A model generated the notes under the pieces. It saw only the letters and a program-made list of their open reading frames with translations. It did no database searches and had not been told where the DNA came from. DNA of 6,245 nt from contig CAMHBN010000116.1 in assembly GCA_946183385.1 (NCBI GenBank), forward strand, positions 1 to 6,245. The letters run 5' to 3'. The first letter of the stretch is position 1; each line of letters starts with the position of its first letter. Made by a program: the position numbers and the translations under genes. Shown here in pieces: positions 1 to 5,342 of this stretch. Source of the DNA: an uncultured Ruminococcus sp. (GTDB taxonomy: Bacteria > Bacillota > Clostridia > Oscillospirales > Ruminococcaceae).

Positions 1-3
1 TAA

Positions 4-564
4 TTATTCCTCCTTGTCAAAATCACCGAGAAGGCTGCGTAGCTTTTTGACGGCTCTTGCACAGCGCACCCGCACTGCTGCATGGCTCATTCCAAGCATA
101 CGCCCTATCTCTTTTGCGTTTCTCTCGTAAAAGTATTTCTGTATTATAATAGAGGAGTCGGGCTCGCCGAGCTCTTTTATTCTCCGAAGCAAAAGCTCGG
201 TCATCACGGAGCTTTCCGCAGTGCGGTCGATACATTCATTTGACGGCAGCTCACCGAAATCCTCGCTGTCGATGGATACGTATTTTCCTGCTCTTGACAT
301 TAGCGACCGCCGCATACTTATTGCCCTGTGCTTTGCAACAGTACCTATAAAAGGCTTCAATTCCGAATTACTGCCGATGTCAAGCTGTCTTATAACGGAT
401 GCGAATACGTCTATCACGCATTCCTCGATATCCTCCGATGCAGCTATTCCCCTGAGGATGTTTACGGATATTGCATATACATAGCTGTAGTATTCGTCAA
501 ATAAGGCTCTGTGCCATTGCTGCGGCGATTTCTTCATCAGTGCTGTGATTTCCGAGTCGGTCAT
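4..564 (-). CDS. ECF-type sigma-70 family RNA polymerase sigma factor
   Basis: A 186-residue protein of the size expected for an extracytoplasmic-function sigma factor, which directs RNA polymerase to a small regulon. Residues about 16-90 resemble sigma region 2: an aromatic, helical stretch (FDEYYSYVYA) followed by an acidic EDIEECVIDVF segment and a basic KHRAISMRR end. After a linker at about 91-120, residues about 122-178 form a region 4 helix-turn-helix with KEIGRMLGMSHAAVRVRCARA, whose recognition helix is rich in Arg. There is no region 1 or 3. The ATG at 564 follows a strong AAAGGAGG site with a 6-base gap. The gene sits downstream of the membrane protein gene but a terminator-like hairpin separates them. 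The partner anti-sigma factor that usually accompanies such genes is not in the window; it may lie just left of it. The target regulon cannot be read from this sequence. Confidence 0.9.
   Translation of the reverse strand: MTDSEITALMKKSPQQWHRALFDEYYSYVYAISVNILRGIAASEDIEECVIDVFASVIRQLDIGSNSELKPFIGTVAKHRAISMRRSLMSRAGKYVSIDSEDFGELPSNECIDRTAESSVMTELLLRRIKELGEPDSSIIIQKYFYERNAKEIGRMLGMSHAAVRVRCARAVKKLRSLLGDFDKEE
9..15 (-). promoter_or_regulatory. Shine-Dalgarno site for a gene beyond the left edge
   Basis: On the minus strand the last codons of the sigma factor gene read AAGGAGG, followed by AATAATTA up to the window edge. The sigma stop codon (4-6) lies inside the spacer. This gives 8 bases of spacer within the window, so a start codon should sit at or just past the edge. 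The next gene would then be translationally coupled to the sigma factor. An anti-sigma factor is the usual partner, but this is inference. Confidence 0.6.
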
Positions 565-581
565 TGTGCTCCTCCTTTCTC

Positions 582-593
582 AGCAGATCTGCT
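582..593. repeat. 12-bp perfect palindrome upstream of the sigma gene
   Basis: AGCAGATCTGCT is its own reverse complement. It lies 7 bases beyond the Shine-Dalgarno core of the sigma factor gene and overlaps the start point predicted from the -10 at 597-602. It could be an operator or a small 5' hairpin. A 12-bp palindrome can also arise by chance. Confidence 0.35.
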
Positions 594-596
594 TTC

Positions 597-625
597 ACTA
601 TACACATACGCAAAACCTGACGCAA
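597..625 (-). promoter_or_regulatory. Possible sigma-A promoter for the sigma factor gene
   Basis: On the minus strand TTGCGT (625-620) and TATAGT (602-597) are 17 bases apart. The -10 is good, while the -35 matches the consensus only in TTG. Transcription would start near 590, giving a leader of about 26 bases. An ECF-type autoregulated promoter is possible instead: TGTTACAC and CGTA elements are nearby, but I cannot fix their register. Confidence 0.35.
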
Positions 626-664
626 GTGTAACAACAAAATAATTTTTTCTTTCCGCATAGCTGC

Positions 665-691
665 AAAAACGTGGTCGGGACTGTTCCCGAC
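665..691 (-). terminator. Probable terminator of the DUF3592-like gene
   Basis: On the minus strand a perfect 7-bp stem, GTCGGGA with TCCCGAC, closes an ACAG loop (691-674). It is followed after CACG by TTTTT (669-665). It lies 88 bases past the stop codon at 779 and before the sigma gene, so it would separate the two transcripts. The 4-base gap before the T run weakens the call. Confidence 0.55.
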
Positions 692-778
692 AGGCAAGAT
701 AAAAGCCCGTATTTCTCTGAATAAAGGCTTCATCGTCATGTTTTGCAGTGATATATTTTAAGCCGGACAGAGCTGAAC

Positions 779-1954
779 TCAGTCGTGGTAAACACATTCC
801 TTGCTTCCCGCATACTCCCAATTCTCAGCATTGAATGAAGCCACAGGAGTACCGCTGCTGTCGGTGAGCTCATAGAACCTGTAGCCGACACTGTGGCTGC
901 TATGGAAGCTGCCGTCAGAGTCGCGGCGGAATGTTCCGTCCGAGAGTTCGATAAGCCATTCTCCGTTGCTATCCTCGGTCATATCGGTGACGGTGTATTC
1001 GGCGATGGACCATTCACCCTCGCCAAGGCCGAATTTTTTCCGGATATAGATATCGGTGATAGAAGATTTACCATTGTTAACCGACGAATTTGCGGGCTCT
1101 ATGTGCTGTGTCGCGCCGTACCAGACAAGCGCCAGTCCCACAATAACGAAAACCAATGGGAAGAGGATGCCTATTATTGTCGGAGCCTTCCTTTTGTTCT
1201 CGCTGAGCTCAAATATCGCATAGTGATCCTTGGGGTCGATGTTGAGCGTCCTGTGTTCGCCTACTGCTACGGGCGGAGTTCCGATGTAGTTCTCATTTCC
1301 GATAGCCTGAAGGCGCTCTCCTTCATAATAGTATTCATAGACAGGAGAGGTCACCAGTGTCGTGTGGTGGTTTTCGTTGGTGGAGTGGAAGCATCGCACA
1401 TAGCCTATACATTCACCCTCAGTCTCATATCCGAAGCCTTTTGAGGATTTGATCAGCCCCGCTGTTACAGAAAGCACGAAGAAGCCTCCCGCAAGAGCAA
1501 AGCAGCCTCCGACCAATAAAACGATGATATTTCCCGTACTCAGGGACGTATCATTCCTGCTGACATAGGCGATGAGCAGCGGAGCTGCCATTATCAGCAC
1601 TCCGAGCAAAAGGACAAAAGCCGCATTCTGCTTGGGTCTGAGGTTGTTCCTGTCGGCAGTGTATGTATCCTGCTGACCGAAGATCAACATAGACACTCCT
1701 GCAATGAAGAACATGAGTCCGAAGATAAATGCCGCGATCCGGAGATGACCTGTCGTGGCTGCGGCGATTATCGCCAGCAGGAAAGATATGAATACAGCCG
1801 CGGCTGTAAGGGTCTTCATCAATGATGACTTGTCACCGATCATAGGCTTTAAAGCGTTCGACAACAGCTGCTGCCGCAGCTGCGACCTCTCCTCCGCGGT
1901 AATTTCCTGTTCGGTACTGAAAACATAATTTAAGGCATCAGGATCAAATTTCAT
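779..1954 (-). CDS. Five-helix membrane protein with DUF3592-like segment
   Basis: A 391-residue integral membrane protein of unknown function. Hydrophobic helices are visible at about 47-67, 71-93, 110-131, 142-167 and 258-281. Basic residues lie before helix 1, between helices 2 and 3 (R102, R106, K108), after helix 4 (K169, K172) and before helix 5 (KRK 254-256). By the positive-inside rule the N-terminus and the 168-257 loop are cytoplasmic and the 282-391 tail is outside. The loop, with EGECIGYVR, a SPVYEYYYEG turn and a short V-G-E-H strand before the Asp-Pro, resembles DUF3592 domains. The outer tail is rich in charged residues and Gly/Ser turns (about 308-391) and I do not recognise it. 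The ATG at 1954 has GGAGG (1964-1960) with a 5-base gap. It has its own promoter, divergent from the dockerin gene. Confidence 0.75.
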   Translation of the reverse strand: MKFDPDALNYVFSTEQEITAEERSQLRQQLLSNALKPMIGDKSSLMKTLTAAAVFISFLLAIIAAATTGHLRIAAFIFGLMFFIAGVSMLIFGQQDTYTADRNNLRPKQNAAFVLLLGVLIMAAPLLIAYVSRNDTSLSTGNIIVLLVGGCFALAGGFFVLSVTAGLIKSSKGFGYETEGECIGYVRCFHSTNENHHTTLVTSPVYEYYYEGERLQAIGNENYIGTPPVAVGEHRTLNIDPKDHYAIFELSENKRKAPTIIGILFPLVFVIVGLALVWYGATQHIEPANSSVNNGKSSITDIYIRKKFGLGEGEWSIAEYTVTDMTEDSNGEWLIELSDGTFRRDSDGSFHSSHSVGYRFYELTDSSGTPVASFNAENWEYAGSKECVYHD

Positions 1955-1971
1955 ATTATCCTCCGATTTTC

Positions 1972-1984
1972 AGCGGTATCCGCT
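1972..1984. repeat. Small inverted repeat in the leader of the membrane protein gene
   Basis: AGCGG-TAT-CCGCT forms a 5-bp stem with a 3-base loop. It lies in the transcribed leader between the predicted start point (about 1992) and the Shine-Dalgarno site at 1964-1960, where it might affect ribosome access. It is short and could be chance. Confidence 0.3.
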
Positions 1985-1998
1985 TATATTTCAGGAAT

Positions 1999-2027
1999 AT
2001 TATAACATATACACAATAAAAAAGCAA
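1999..2027 (-). promoter_or_regulatory. Extended -10 promoter of the DUF3592-like gene
   Basis: On the minus strand TTGCTT (2027-2022) and TATAAT (2004-1999) are 17 bases apart. The -10 is preceded by TGT, which makes it an extended -10 element and offsets the weak -35. The predicted start is near 1992, giving a leader of about 38 bases. Confidence 0.7.
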
Positions 2028-2049
2028 ACAGAAAAAAACGAACTCACTA

Positions 2050-2078
2050 TTGAATTTGCTGATTCCGCGTGTTATAAT
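2050..2078 (+). promoter_or_regulatory. Extended -10 promoter of the dockerin protein gene
   Basis: TTGAAT (2050-2055) and TATAAT (2073-2078) are 17 bases apart, and TGT precedes the -10 to give an extended -10 element. Start near 2085, with a leader of about 97 bases before the ATG at 2182. Its -35 is 22 bases from the -35 of the opposing promoter, so one bound regulator could affect both. Confidence 0.8.
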
Positions 2079-2094
2079 TAATGTGAACTCAGTA

Positions 2095-2149
2095 ACCGCC
2101 GTAAGGCGGTCACTGCCCCGAACTTCGTTCGGCGGACATTGCCAACGGC
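2095..2149 (+). repeat. Hairpin-rich leader with a repeated 13-mer
   Basis: The leader of the dockerin gene holds three short inverted repeats in a row: ACCGCC-GTAA-GGCGGT (2095-2110, a GNRA-type loop), CCGAAC-TTC-GTTCGG (2118-2132) and GCC-AAC-GGC (2141-2149). A 13-mer occurs twice, 26 bases apart: GGCGGTCACTGCC at 2105-2117 and GGCGGACATTGCC at 2131-2143, with 11 of 13 matches. No T run follows on the plus strand, so it is not a terminator. It has the look of a dispersed intergenic palindromic element that could be present in many copies, but copy number cannot be judged from one window. Confidence 0.6.
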
Positions 2150-2170
2150 GCTTAAAAAAATACAAATGGT

Positions 2171-2176
2171 AGGTGA
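2171..2176 (+). promoter_or_regulatory. Shine-Dalgarno site setting the dockerin gene start
   Basis: AGGTGA lies 5 bases before the ATG at 2182. The in-frame GTG at 2173 is inside this site and has no site of its own, so the ATG is the likelier start. The resulting N-terminus, MKFKK, is a typical signal-peptide start. Confidence 0.75.
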
Positions 2177-2181
2177 AGACA

Positions 2182-4209
2182 ATGAAATTCAAGAAAACCG
2201 CCGCATTTCTTGCATCCGCTGTTATCCTGTTTTCATCGGGCATTACCGCTGCTGTACCGATTCCGAGCGTTTACGCCGCGGAGACTGTCACCGAGGAGAA
2301 GCTCCCCGACTGGATACCTTGCGATTACGAGTCCGCACTGAACTTCCGCAACACTTACGGCACAACGCACATCGAGAACGGTCTGCTGTGCATCGTGTTC
2401 AAGGAAGACCGCGAATGCGAACGCAAAAGCGGGACAACTGACAAGCCCCATTACAGTTTTTTCACTACGGAAGGCGTAATGGAACAGCTCAGGGACGATA
2501 TCTACGGAACAGAAAGCTGTCGGAACGACTATGAGGTAATTGTCTTCAAGCCGCAGAGCTCAGGCGATTTTGAGGTATCTCTCGCCGACAACTGGGTAAA
2601 GTCCTCGTCGCTCGAGCCGCAGCTGAATTACATACACTGCATTGATCATCGTACCTTCACCGTAGACGCGGACAAAAACATCACTGAAACAGACATCTAC
2701 AGCCGTCTCCCCGACTGTCAGACCGAATTCAAGGACTTCGTCAAGGAAAACGGCGAGGTCTCCGTAATGGACAATTATGTAATATTCTGCCTTGAGTCCG
2801 CCGCAGGCACTGCATACAGCTGGCAGACGATGATGACGGGCTTCGGCGATCACTTTGAACTGTACGACCTGTACGACTGCAGCAGGGAGAACAAGATACA
2901 GCCCGCGGGCGGCACTCAGCTTATGTTAGAAATATTCGAGGCAAAGAAGGACGGCAACGTACAGATAGGCTATGAATACTCTCAGTATGTCGTTGCTGAA
3001 AGACCGAACGAAGGTATAAAGAAGCTGCTCGCTGACTGTATGATACTCGACGACGCGCAGACAGTCCTGCTCGCCGACGACGCAAGAGTCACATTTCTTG
3101 ATATTGATACCGACGAGCCGATAGAGCTTGATATCGTCAAGGATAGCACACTGTATTACGTAAACGATTCGGATGAAAAGGTAACTATAGGTGAGGTAGC
3201 TTCAAATCCGTGTATCATTCGCGGCAAGGCCGGCTGCTTCAAAAACGGCGGAGCTTTTGATATTCCCGAGGGATACGAACTGCCCTTTGAAGAAGGAACA
3301 GGGAAGCCCCTCTATTACACTATAACAAAGTATGATAATGGCGCTGTTGAAGTCGTTTACAGGCTGAAGAAAATTACTGTTCCCGAGACGAGCAAGATAA
3401 AGGTTACTCTGATCGACAGCGATACGGGCGAGCTCATCAGCGAGGAACTGCTGAAGGACGATACGTTCATCTTCATGCAGCAGACAAAGAAGGATAATTA
3501 TCGTAATTCTCCGATAGTAGTCAAGTCCAATCCGTGCATACTGGATATGGAGTTAAACGCAGTCTACAACAAGGACTATTTCTACGGCTACTGGAACAAC
3601 CACCTCGCAGATGCTCCCGAGATAAAGCTCGGTGACGACGGCTCGCTGGAGCTGACCTTCTCGTACCCGACCTACATCGAGGGCGACGTCAACGGAGACG
3701 GCATATTCAGTATCTCCGATGCCGTGTTATTGCAGAGATGGCTGCTCGGAGCTCCCAAGGCTGAGCTCAAGCGCTGGAAGCACGCAGACCTCTGCAAGGA
3801 CGATAAGCTCGACAGCTTCGACCTCTGCCTTATGAAGCAGAAGCTCGTCGATTCCGTTAAACTGCCTGTCGGAGTTGAGATCAATATATCCGGCGGAGTT
3901 GCAGGAGTGCACTACCGCCGGAGCGCATACGAGGATAACGGCAGGTTCTTCGTTACCCGTCAGGACAAGAACAGAAAAACTTCTGAGACAGTCTGCGAGG
4001 TGACCGAAAGCGAGTACCGTGAGATAATGGCTGTTGACTATGAATACTACGTTAACTTAGACAAAAGGGCAGTCCCGATGGAGATATACGATGCACTCCA
4101 CTACTATTCGATACTCACTTACGCAGACGGTTCGGAACGCGAATTATACGCATCTGTCAGCAAAGCCACAAACCTTATTGATGATATGATAGACAGACAT
4201 AAAAGCTGA
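2182..4209 (+). CDS. Secreted dockerin type I protein with no recognisable enzyme domain
   Basis: A 675-residue exported protein. Residues 1-32 are a signal peptide: KFKK, a hydrophobic core, and likely cleavage after VYA. Residues about 40-300 form an N-terminal domain (LPDWIP, FRNTYGTTHIENG, ETDIYSRLPDC motifs) that I do not recognise as any glycosidase; from memory it resembles a region common in Ruminococcus dockerin proteins. Residues about 301-397 and 406-496 are two related beta-rich repeats that share VT..D.DT.E and SNPCI. Residues 501-555 are a type I dockerin: the first Ca loop is DVNGDGIFSISD (502-513), the second, less regular, is DLCKDDKLDSFD (536-547). Residues about 560-675 add a further domain (VTESEYREIM, SILTYADGSE). 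The dockerin should plug into a cohesin on a scaffoldin or the cell surface. It could be structural, binding or inhibitory; no catalytic site was seen. Confidence 0.88.
   Translation: MKFKKTAAFLASAVILFSSGITAAVPIPSVYAAETVTEEKLPDWIPCDYESALNFRNTYGTTHIENGLLCIVFKEDRECERKSGTTDKPHYSFFTTEGVMEQLRDDIYGTESCRNDYEVIVFKPQSSGDFEVSLADNWVKSSSLEPQLNYIHCIDHRTFTVDADKNITETDIYSRLPDCQTEFKDFVKENGEVSVMDNYVIFCLESAAGTAYSWQTMMTGFGDHFELYDLYDCSRENKIQPAGGTQLMLEIFEAKKDGNVQIGYEYSQYVVAERPNEGIKKLLADCMILDDAQTVLLADDARVTFLDIDTDEPIELDIVKDSTLYYVNDSDEKVTIGEVASNPCIIRGKAGCFKNGGAFDIPEGYELPFEEGTGKPLYYTITKYDNGAVEVVYRLKKITVPETSKIKVTLIDSDTGELISEELLKDDTFIFMQQTKKDNYRNSPIVVKSNPCILDMELNAVYNKDYFYGYWNNHLADAPEIKLGDDGSLELTFSYPTYIEGDVNGDGIFSISDAVLLQRWLLGAPKAELKRWKHADLCKDDKLDSFDLCLMKQKLVDSVKLPVGVEINISGGVAGVHYRRSAYEDNGRFFVTRQDKNRKTSETVCEVTESEYREIMAVDYEYYVNLDKRAVPMEIYDALHYYSILTYADGSERELYASVSKATNLIDDMIDRHKS
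3682..3846 (+). other. Dockerin type I domain, internal
   Basis: This marks residues 501-555 of the 675-residue protein. The first loop has D502, N504, D506, G507 and D513 in canonical Ca-binding positions, then the helix AVLLQRWLL. The second loop has D536, D540, D544 and D547, but Cys538 replaces the usual Asn or Asp at loop position 3 and Asp541 replaces the usual Gly at position 6, then the helix LCLMKQKLV. Residues at loop positions 10 and 11, which often decide cohesin choice, are Ile-Ser and Ser-Phe. The two halves therefore differ at the contact positions. Confidence 0.88.
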
Positions 4210-4221
4210 GTGATATCACTC
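4208..4221. terminator. Palindrome between convergent genes, possible bidirectional terminator
   Basis: GAGTGATATCACTC is a perfect 14-bp palindrome. It holds the last two bases of the TGA that ends the dockerin gene (4207-4209) and all of the stop that ends the lipoprotein gene (4218-4216). As RNA it would fold as GAGTG-ATAT-CACTC. TTTT follows on the plus strand (4222-4225); on the minus strand TTTT (4204-4201) comes after a 3-base gap. The stem is short, so termination may be weak. Confidence 0.5.
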
Positions 4222-5079
4222 TTTTAATATTTTGACTTCCAGCCCGCGCGAATCATCCTCATAATCGCTGTATTTGTTCTCCACTATTTTAGCATTCGAC
4301 AGATGATATTTTCCGCAAAATTCCGCGATAGTTTCCTCTGTTGTGTTTGTGTAAAAGAGCCTTTCAACGCCCCATGGATTATTCTTCATTTGTTCCTTCA
4401 GGTCGTCGAGCGCACTTGTATCGGAAAGCGACATGACAGTGATAACGTCGTAGGAAGTGGAATCGATGAGCTTCTGCAGCGTCGGTATCGAGTCAAAATC
4501 CGCTTCCGTATAACCGCTTACATCCTCCAAGGTGTATATCCTTATAAAGATCCCGGCACCCGCCCTCTTCTCCCATGAGACCGCATCATCGAAGTTCTTT
4601 ATCTCACAGGGAAATTTCAGGCTGTCGCCGCGCTGCCATGTAGCATCGAGCTCGGGATAAACAGTCTCCACGATCCTGCTCTTATCGAGCGGAAGAGCAT
4701 CTGCCAGCTCCGAGCAGACAGCATCGGTATGAACGGAATCTCTCAGCGTCCCGTTTTTGCAGTCATACAAAGCCTCATAGCGTTTACCGTCGAGCGTTAT
4801 CGTTCCCTTGAGCTCCTCAATGTAAGATGTGTAGCCCGGATCATATTTGTTCGGATAAATCCGCACACATTCTATACCTGTAAGAGACACTCTTTCTCCG
4901 TAAGTCTCAACGACTTTGTCTATGAAGGGCTTCTGATTCTCCAGCAGAAGTGCTTCTGCCTCCTCATCATCCTCTTTTTGCAGCTGCGCTACAGTGGGAG
5001 GCAGACCGTGGCATGAAGTGAATGTCATACCTGACAGGCATACCGAAGCCGCAATCAATATTGAAGCTAACCTTTTCAT
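4216..5079 (-). CDS. Putative lipoprotein of unknown function
   Basis: A 287-residue protein. The N-terminus MKRLASILIAASVCLSGM is basic then hydrophobic, and FTSC ending at Cys23 is a plausible though imperfect lipobox, so the protein is probably lipid-anchored on the outer face of the membrane. The mature part is soluble and acidic. Residues about 34-62 look helical and possibly coiled (KEDDEEAEALLLENQK). Residues about 64-110 hold beta strands (GTITLDGKRYEALYDCKNGT), and 170-215 and 235-287 appear to alternate strand and helix. I do not recognise a family. The ATG at 5079 follows AAGGAG with an 11-base gap, a little long. The stop is 6 bases from that of the convergent dockerin gene. It has its own structured leader and lies downstream of the AraC regulator gene on the same strand, so regulation by that protein is possible but unproven. 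Confidence 0.7.
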   Translation of the reverse strand: MKRLASILIAASVCLSGMTFTSCHGLPPTVAQLQKEDDEEAEALLLENQKPFIDKVVETYGERVSLTGIECVRIYPNKYDPGYTSYIEELKGTITLDGKRYEALYDCKNGTLRDSVHTDAVCSELADALPLDKSRIVETVYPELDATWQRGDSLKFPCEIKNFDDAVSWEKRAGAGIFIRIYTLEDVSGYTEADFDSIPTLQKLIDSTSYDVITVMSLSDTSALDDLKEQMKNNPWGVERLFYTNTTEETIAEFCGKYHLSNAKIVENKYSDYEDDSRGLEVKILKE

Positions 5080-5105
5080 TTCTTAAAACTCTCCTTTTCA
5101 CACAC

Positions 5106-5180
5106 TCATCCTTTAAGAGTCTCGGGACTGCTTTGAACAGCTTCGGGAAATATATCTGCGGATATTCGCCTCTGGCTCAC
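5106..5180 (-). CDS. Doubtful 24-residue leader ORF
   Basis: A GTG at 5180 opens 24 codons ending at a TGA at 5108-5106, which is 26 bases before the lipoprotein start. CGGGGTGG lies just upstream, but its gap to the GTG is only about 4 bases. The peptide (VSQRRISADIF then PEAVQSSPETLKG) is hydrophilic and lacks runs of one amino acid of the kind seen in classical attenuation peptides. Its place after a terminator hairpin and before the lipoprotein gene is the only reason to list it; it may well not be translated. Confidence 0.15.
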   Translation of the reverse strand: MSQRRISADIFPEAVQSSPETLKG

Positions 5181-5200
5181 AATACCACCCCGTAGTAATA

Positions 5201-5236
5201 AAATTAACTGCCTTCCGAAGAAGGCAGTATTTTTTT
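5201..5236. terminator. Bidirectional intrinsic terminator with UUCG loop
   Basis: A perfect 9-bp stem (arm ACTGCCTTC, 5207-5215 and 5220-5228) encloses 4 bases. Read on the minus strand the loop is TTCG closed by C-G, the very stable UUCG tetraloop, with an A run before the stem (5236-5229) and TAATTTT after it (5206-5200). Read on the plus strand ATTTTTTT follows (5229-5236). It can therefore end the AraC-regulator transcript going left and antisense transcripts going right. It also lies just downstream of the promoter at 5262-5290. Confidence 0.85.
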
Positions 5237-5261
5237 GATCAATCCGTTGACTGATGTATGG

Positions 5262-5290
5262 ATTATACCATATAGTGATGAAAAAGTCAA
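5262..5290 (-). promoter_or_regulatory. Near-consensus sigma-A promoter before the lipoprotein gene
   Basis: On the minus strand TTGACT (5290-5285) and TATAAT (5267-5262) are 17 bases apart, 11 of 12 consensus positions. The predicted start is near 5255, giving a leader of about 175 bases before the lipoprotein ATG at 5079. The leader contains the terminator hairpin about 27 bases after the start. I saw no better promoter between the hairpin and the gene. Confidence 0.8.
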
Positions 5291-5295
5291 TACGT

Positions 5296-5317
5296 GACAC
5301 ACAGTCAGTAATGTGTC
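5296..5317. repeat. Inverted repeat upstream of the lipoprotein promoter
   Basis: GACACA (5296-5301) and TGTGTC (5312-5317) form a 6-bp inverted repeat with a 10-base spacer. It ends 6 bases before the -35 at 5290-5285, a usual place for an activator site. It also lies in the 3' untranslated part of the AraC-regulator transcript. AraC proteins often bind direct repeats, so the protein bound, if any, is unknown. Confidence 0.35.
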
Positions 5318-5342
5318 CGTCTTTCTGTCATTATAATTCAGA

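Noticed and set aside
893..1444. 183-codon plus-strand reading frame opposite the membrane protein gene
   Set aside because: No ribosome site or promoter is visible, and the opposite strand has a coherent membrane protein with clear helices and a good start. It is an antisense shadow.
779..1954. Anti-sigma factor role for the membrane protein next to the sigma gene
   Set aside because: It lies upstream of the sigma gene, has its own promoter, is followed by a terminator-like hairpin and has no cytoplasmic zinc-finger or other anti-sigma motif. A coupled gene on the other side of the sigma gene fits better.
2095..2149. CRISPR array or terminator in the dockerin leader
   Set aside because: There are only two copies of an imperfect 13-mer at a 26-base step, with no spacers of the right size, and no T run follows the stems on the plus strand.
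2173..2181. GTG start for the dockerin gene, 9 bases upstream of the ATG
   Set aside because: The GTG is inside the AGGTGA ribosome site and has no such site of its own; the ATG at 2182 is well placed and gives a typical signal peptide.
2182..3681. Glycoside hydrolase, esterase or carbohydrate-binding module before the dockerin
   Set aside because: I looked for familiar active-site or binding motifs in residues 35-500 and found none I can name. The absence is not proof, as no profile search could be run.
5181..5300. Longer 64-codon minus-strand reading frame ending at 5106
   Set aside because: Its start lies upstream of the promoter at 5262-5290 and it runs through the -35, -10 and terminator stem, so the full frame is not a plausible gene. 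Only the short end from 5180 is kept as a doubtful leader ORF.
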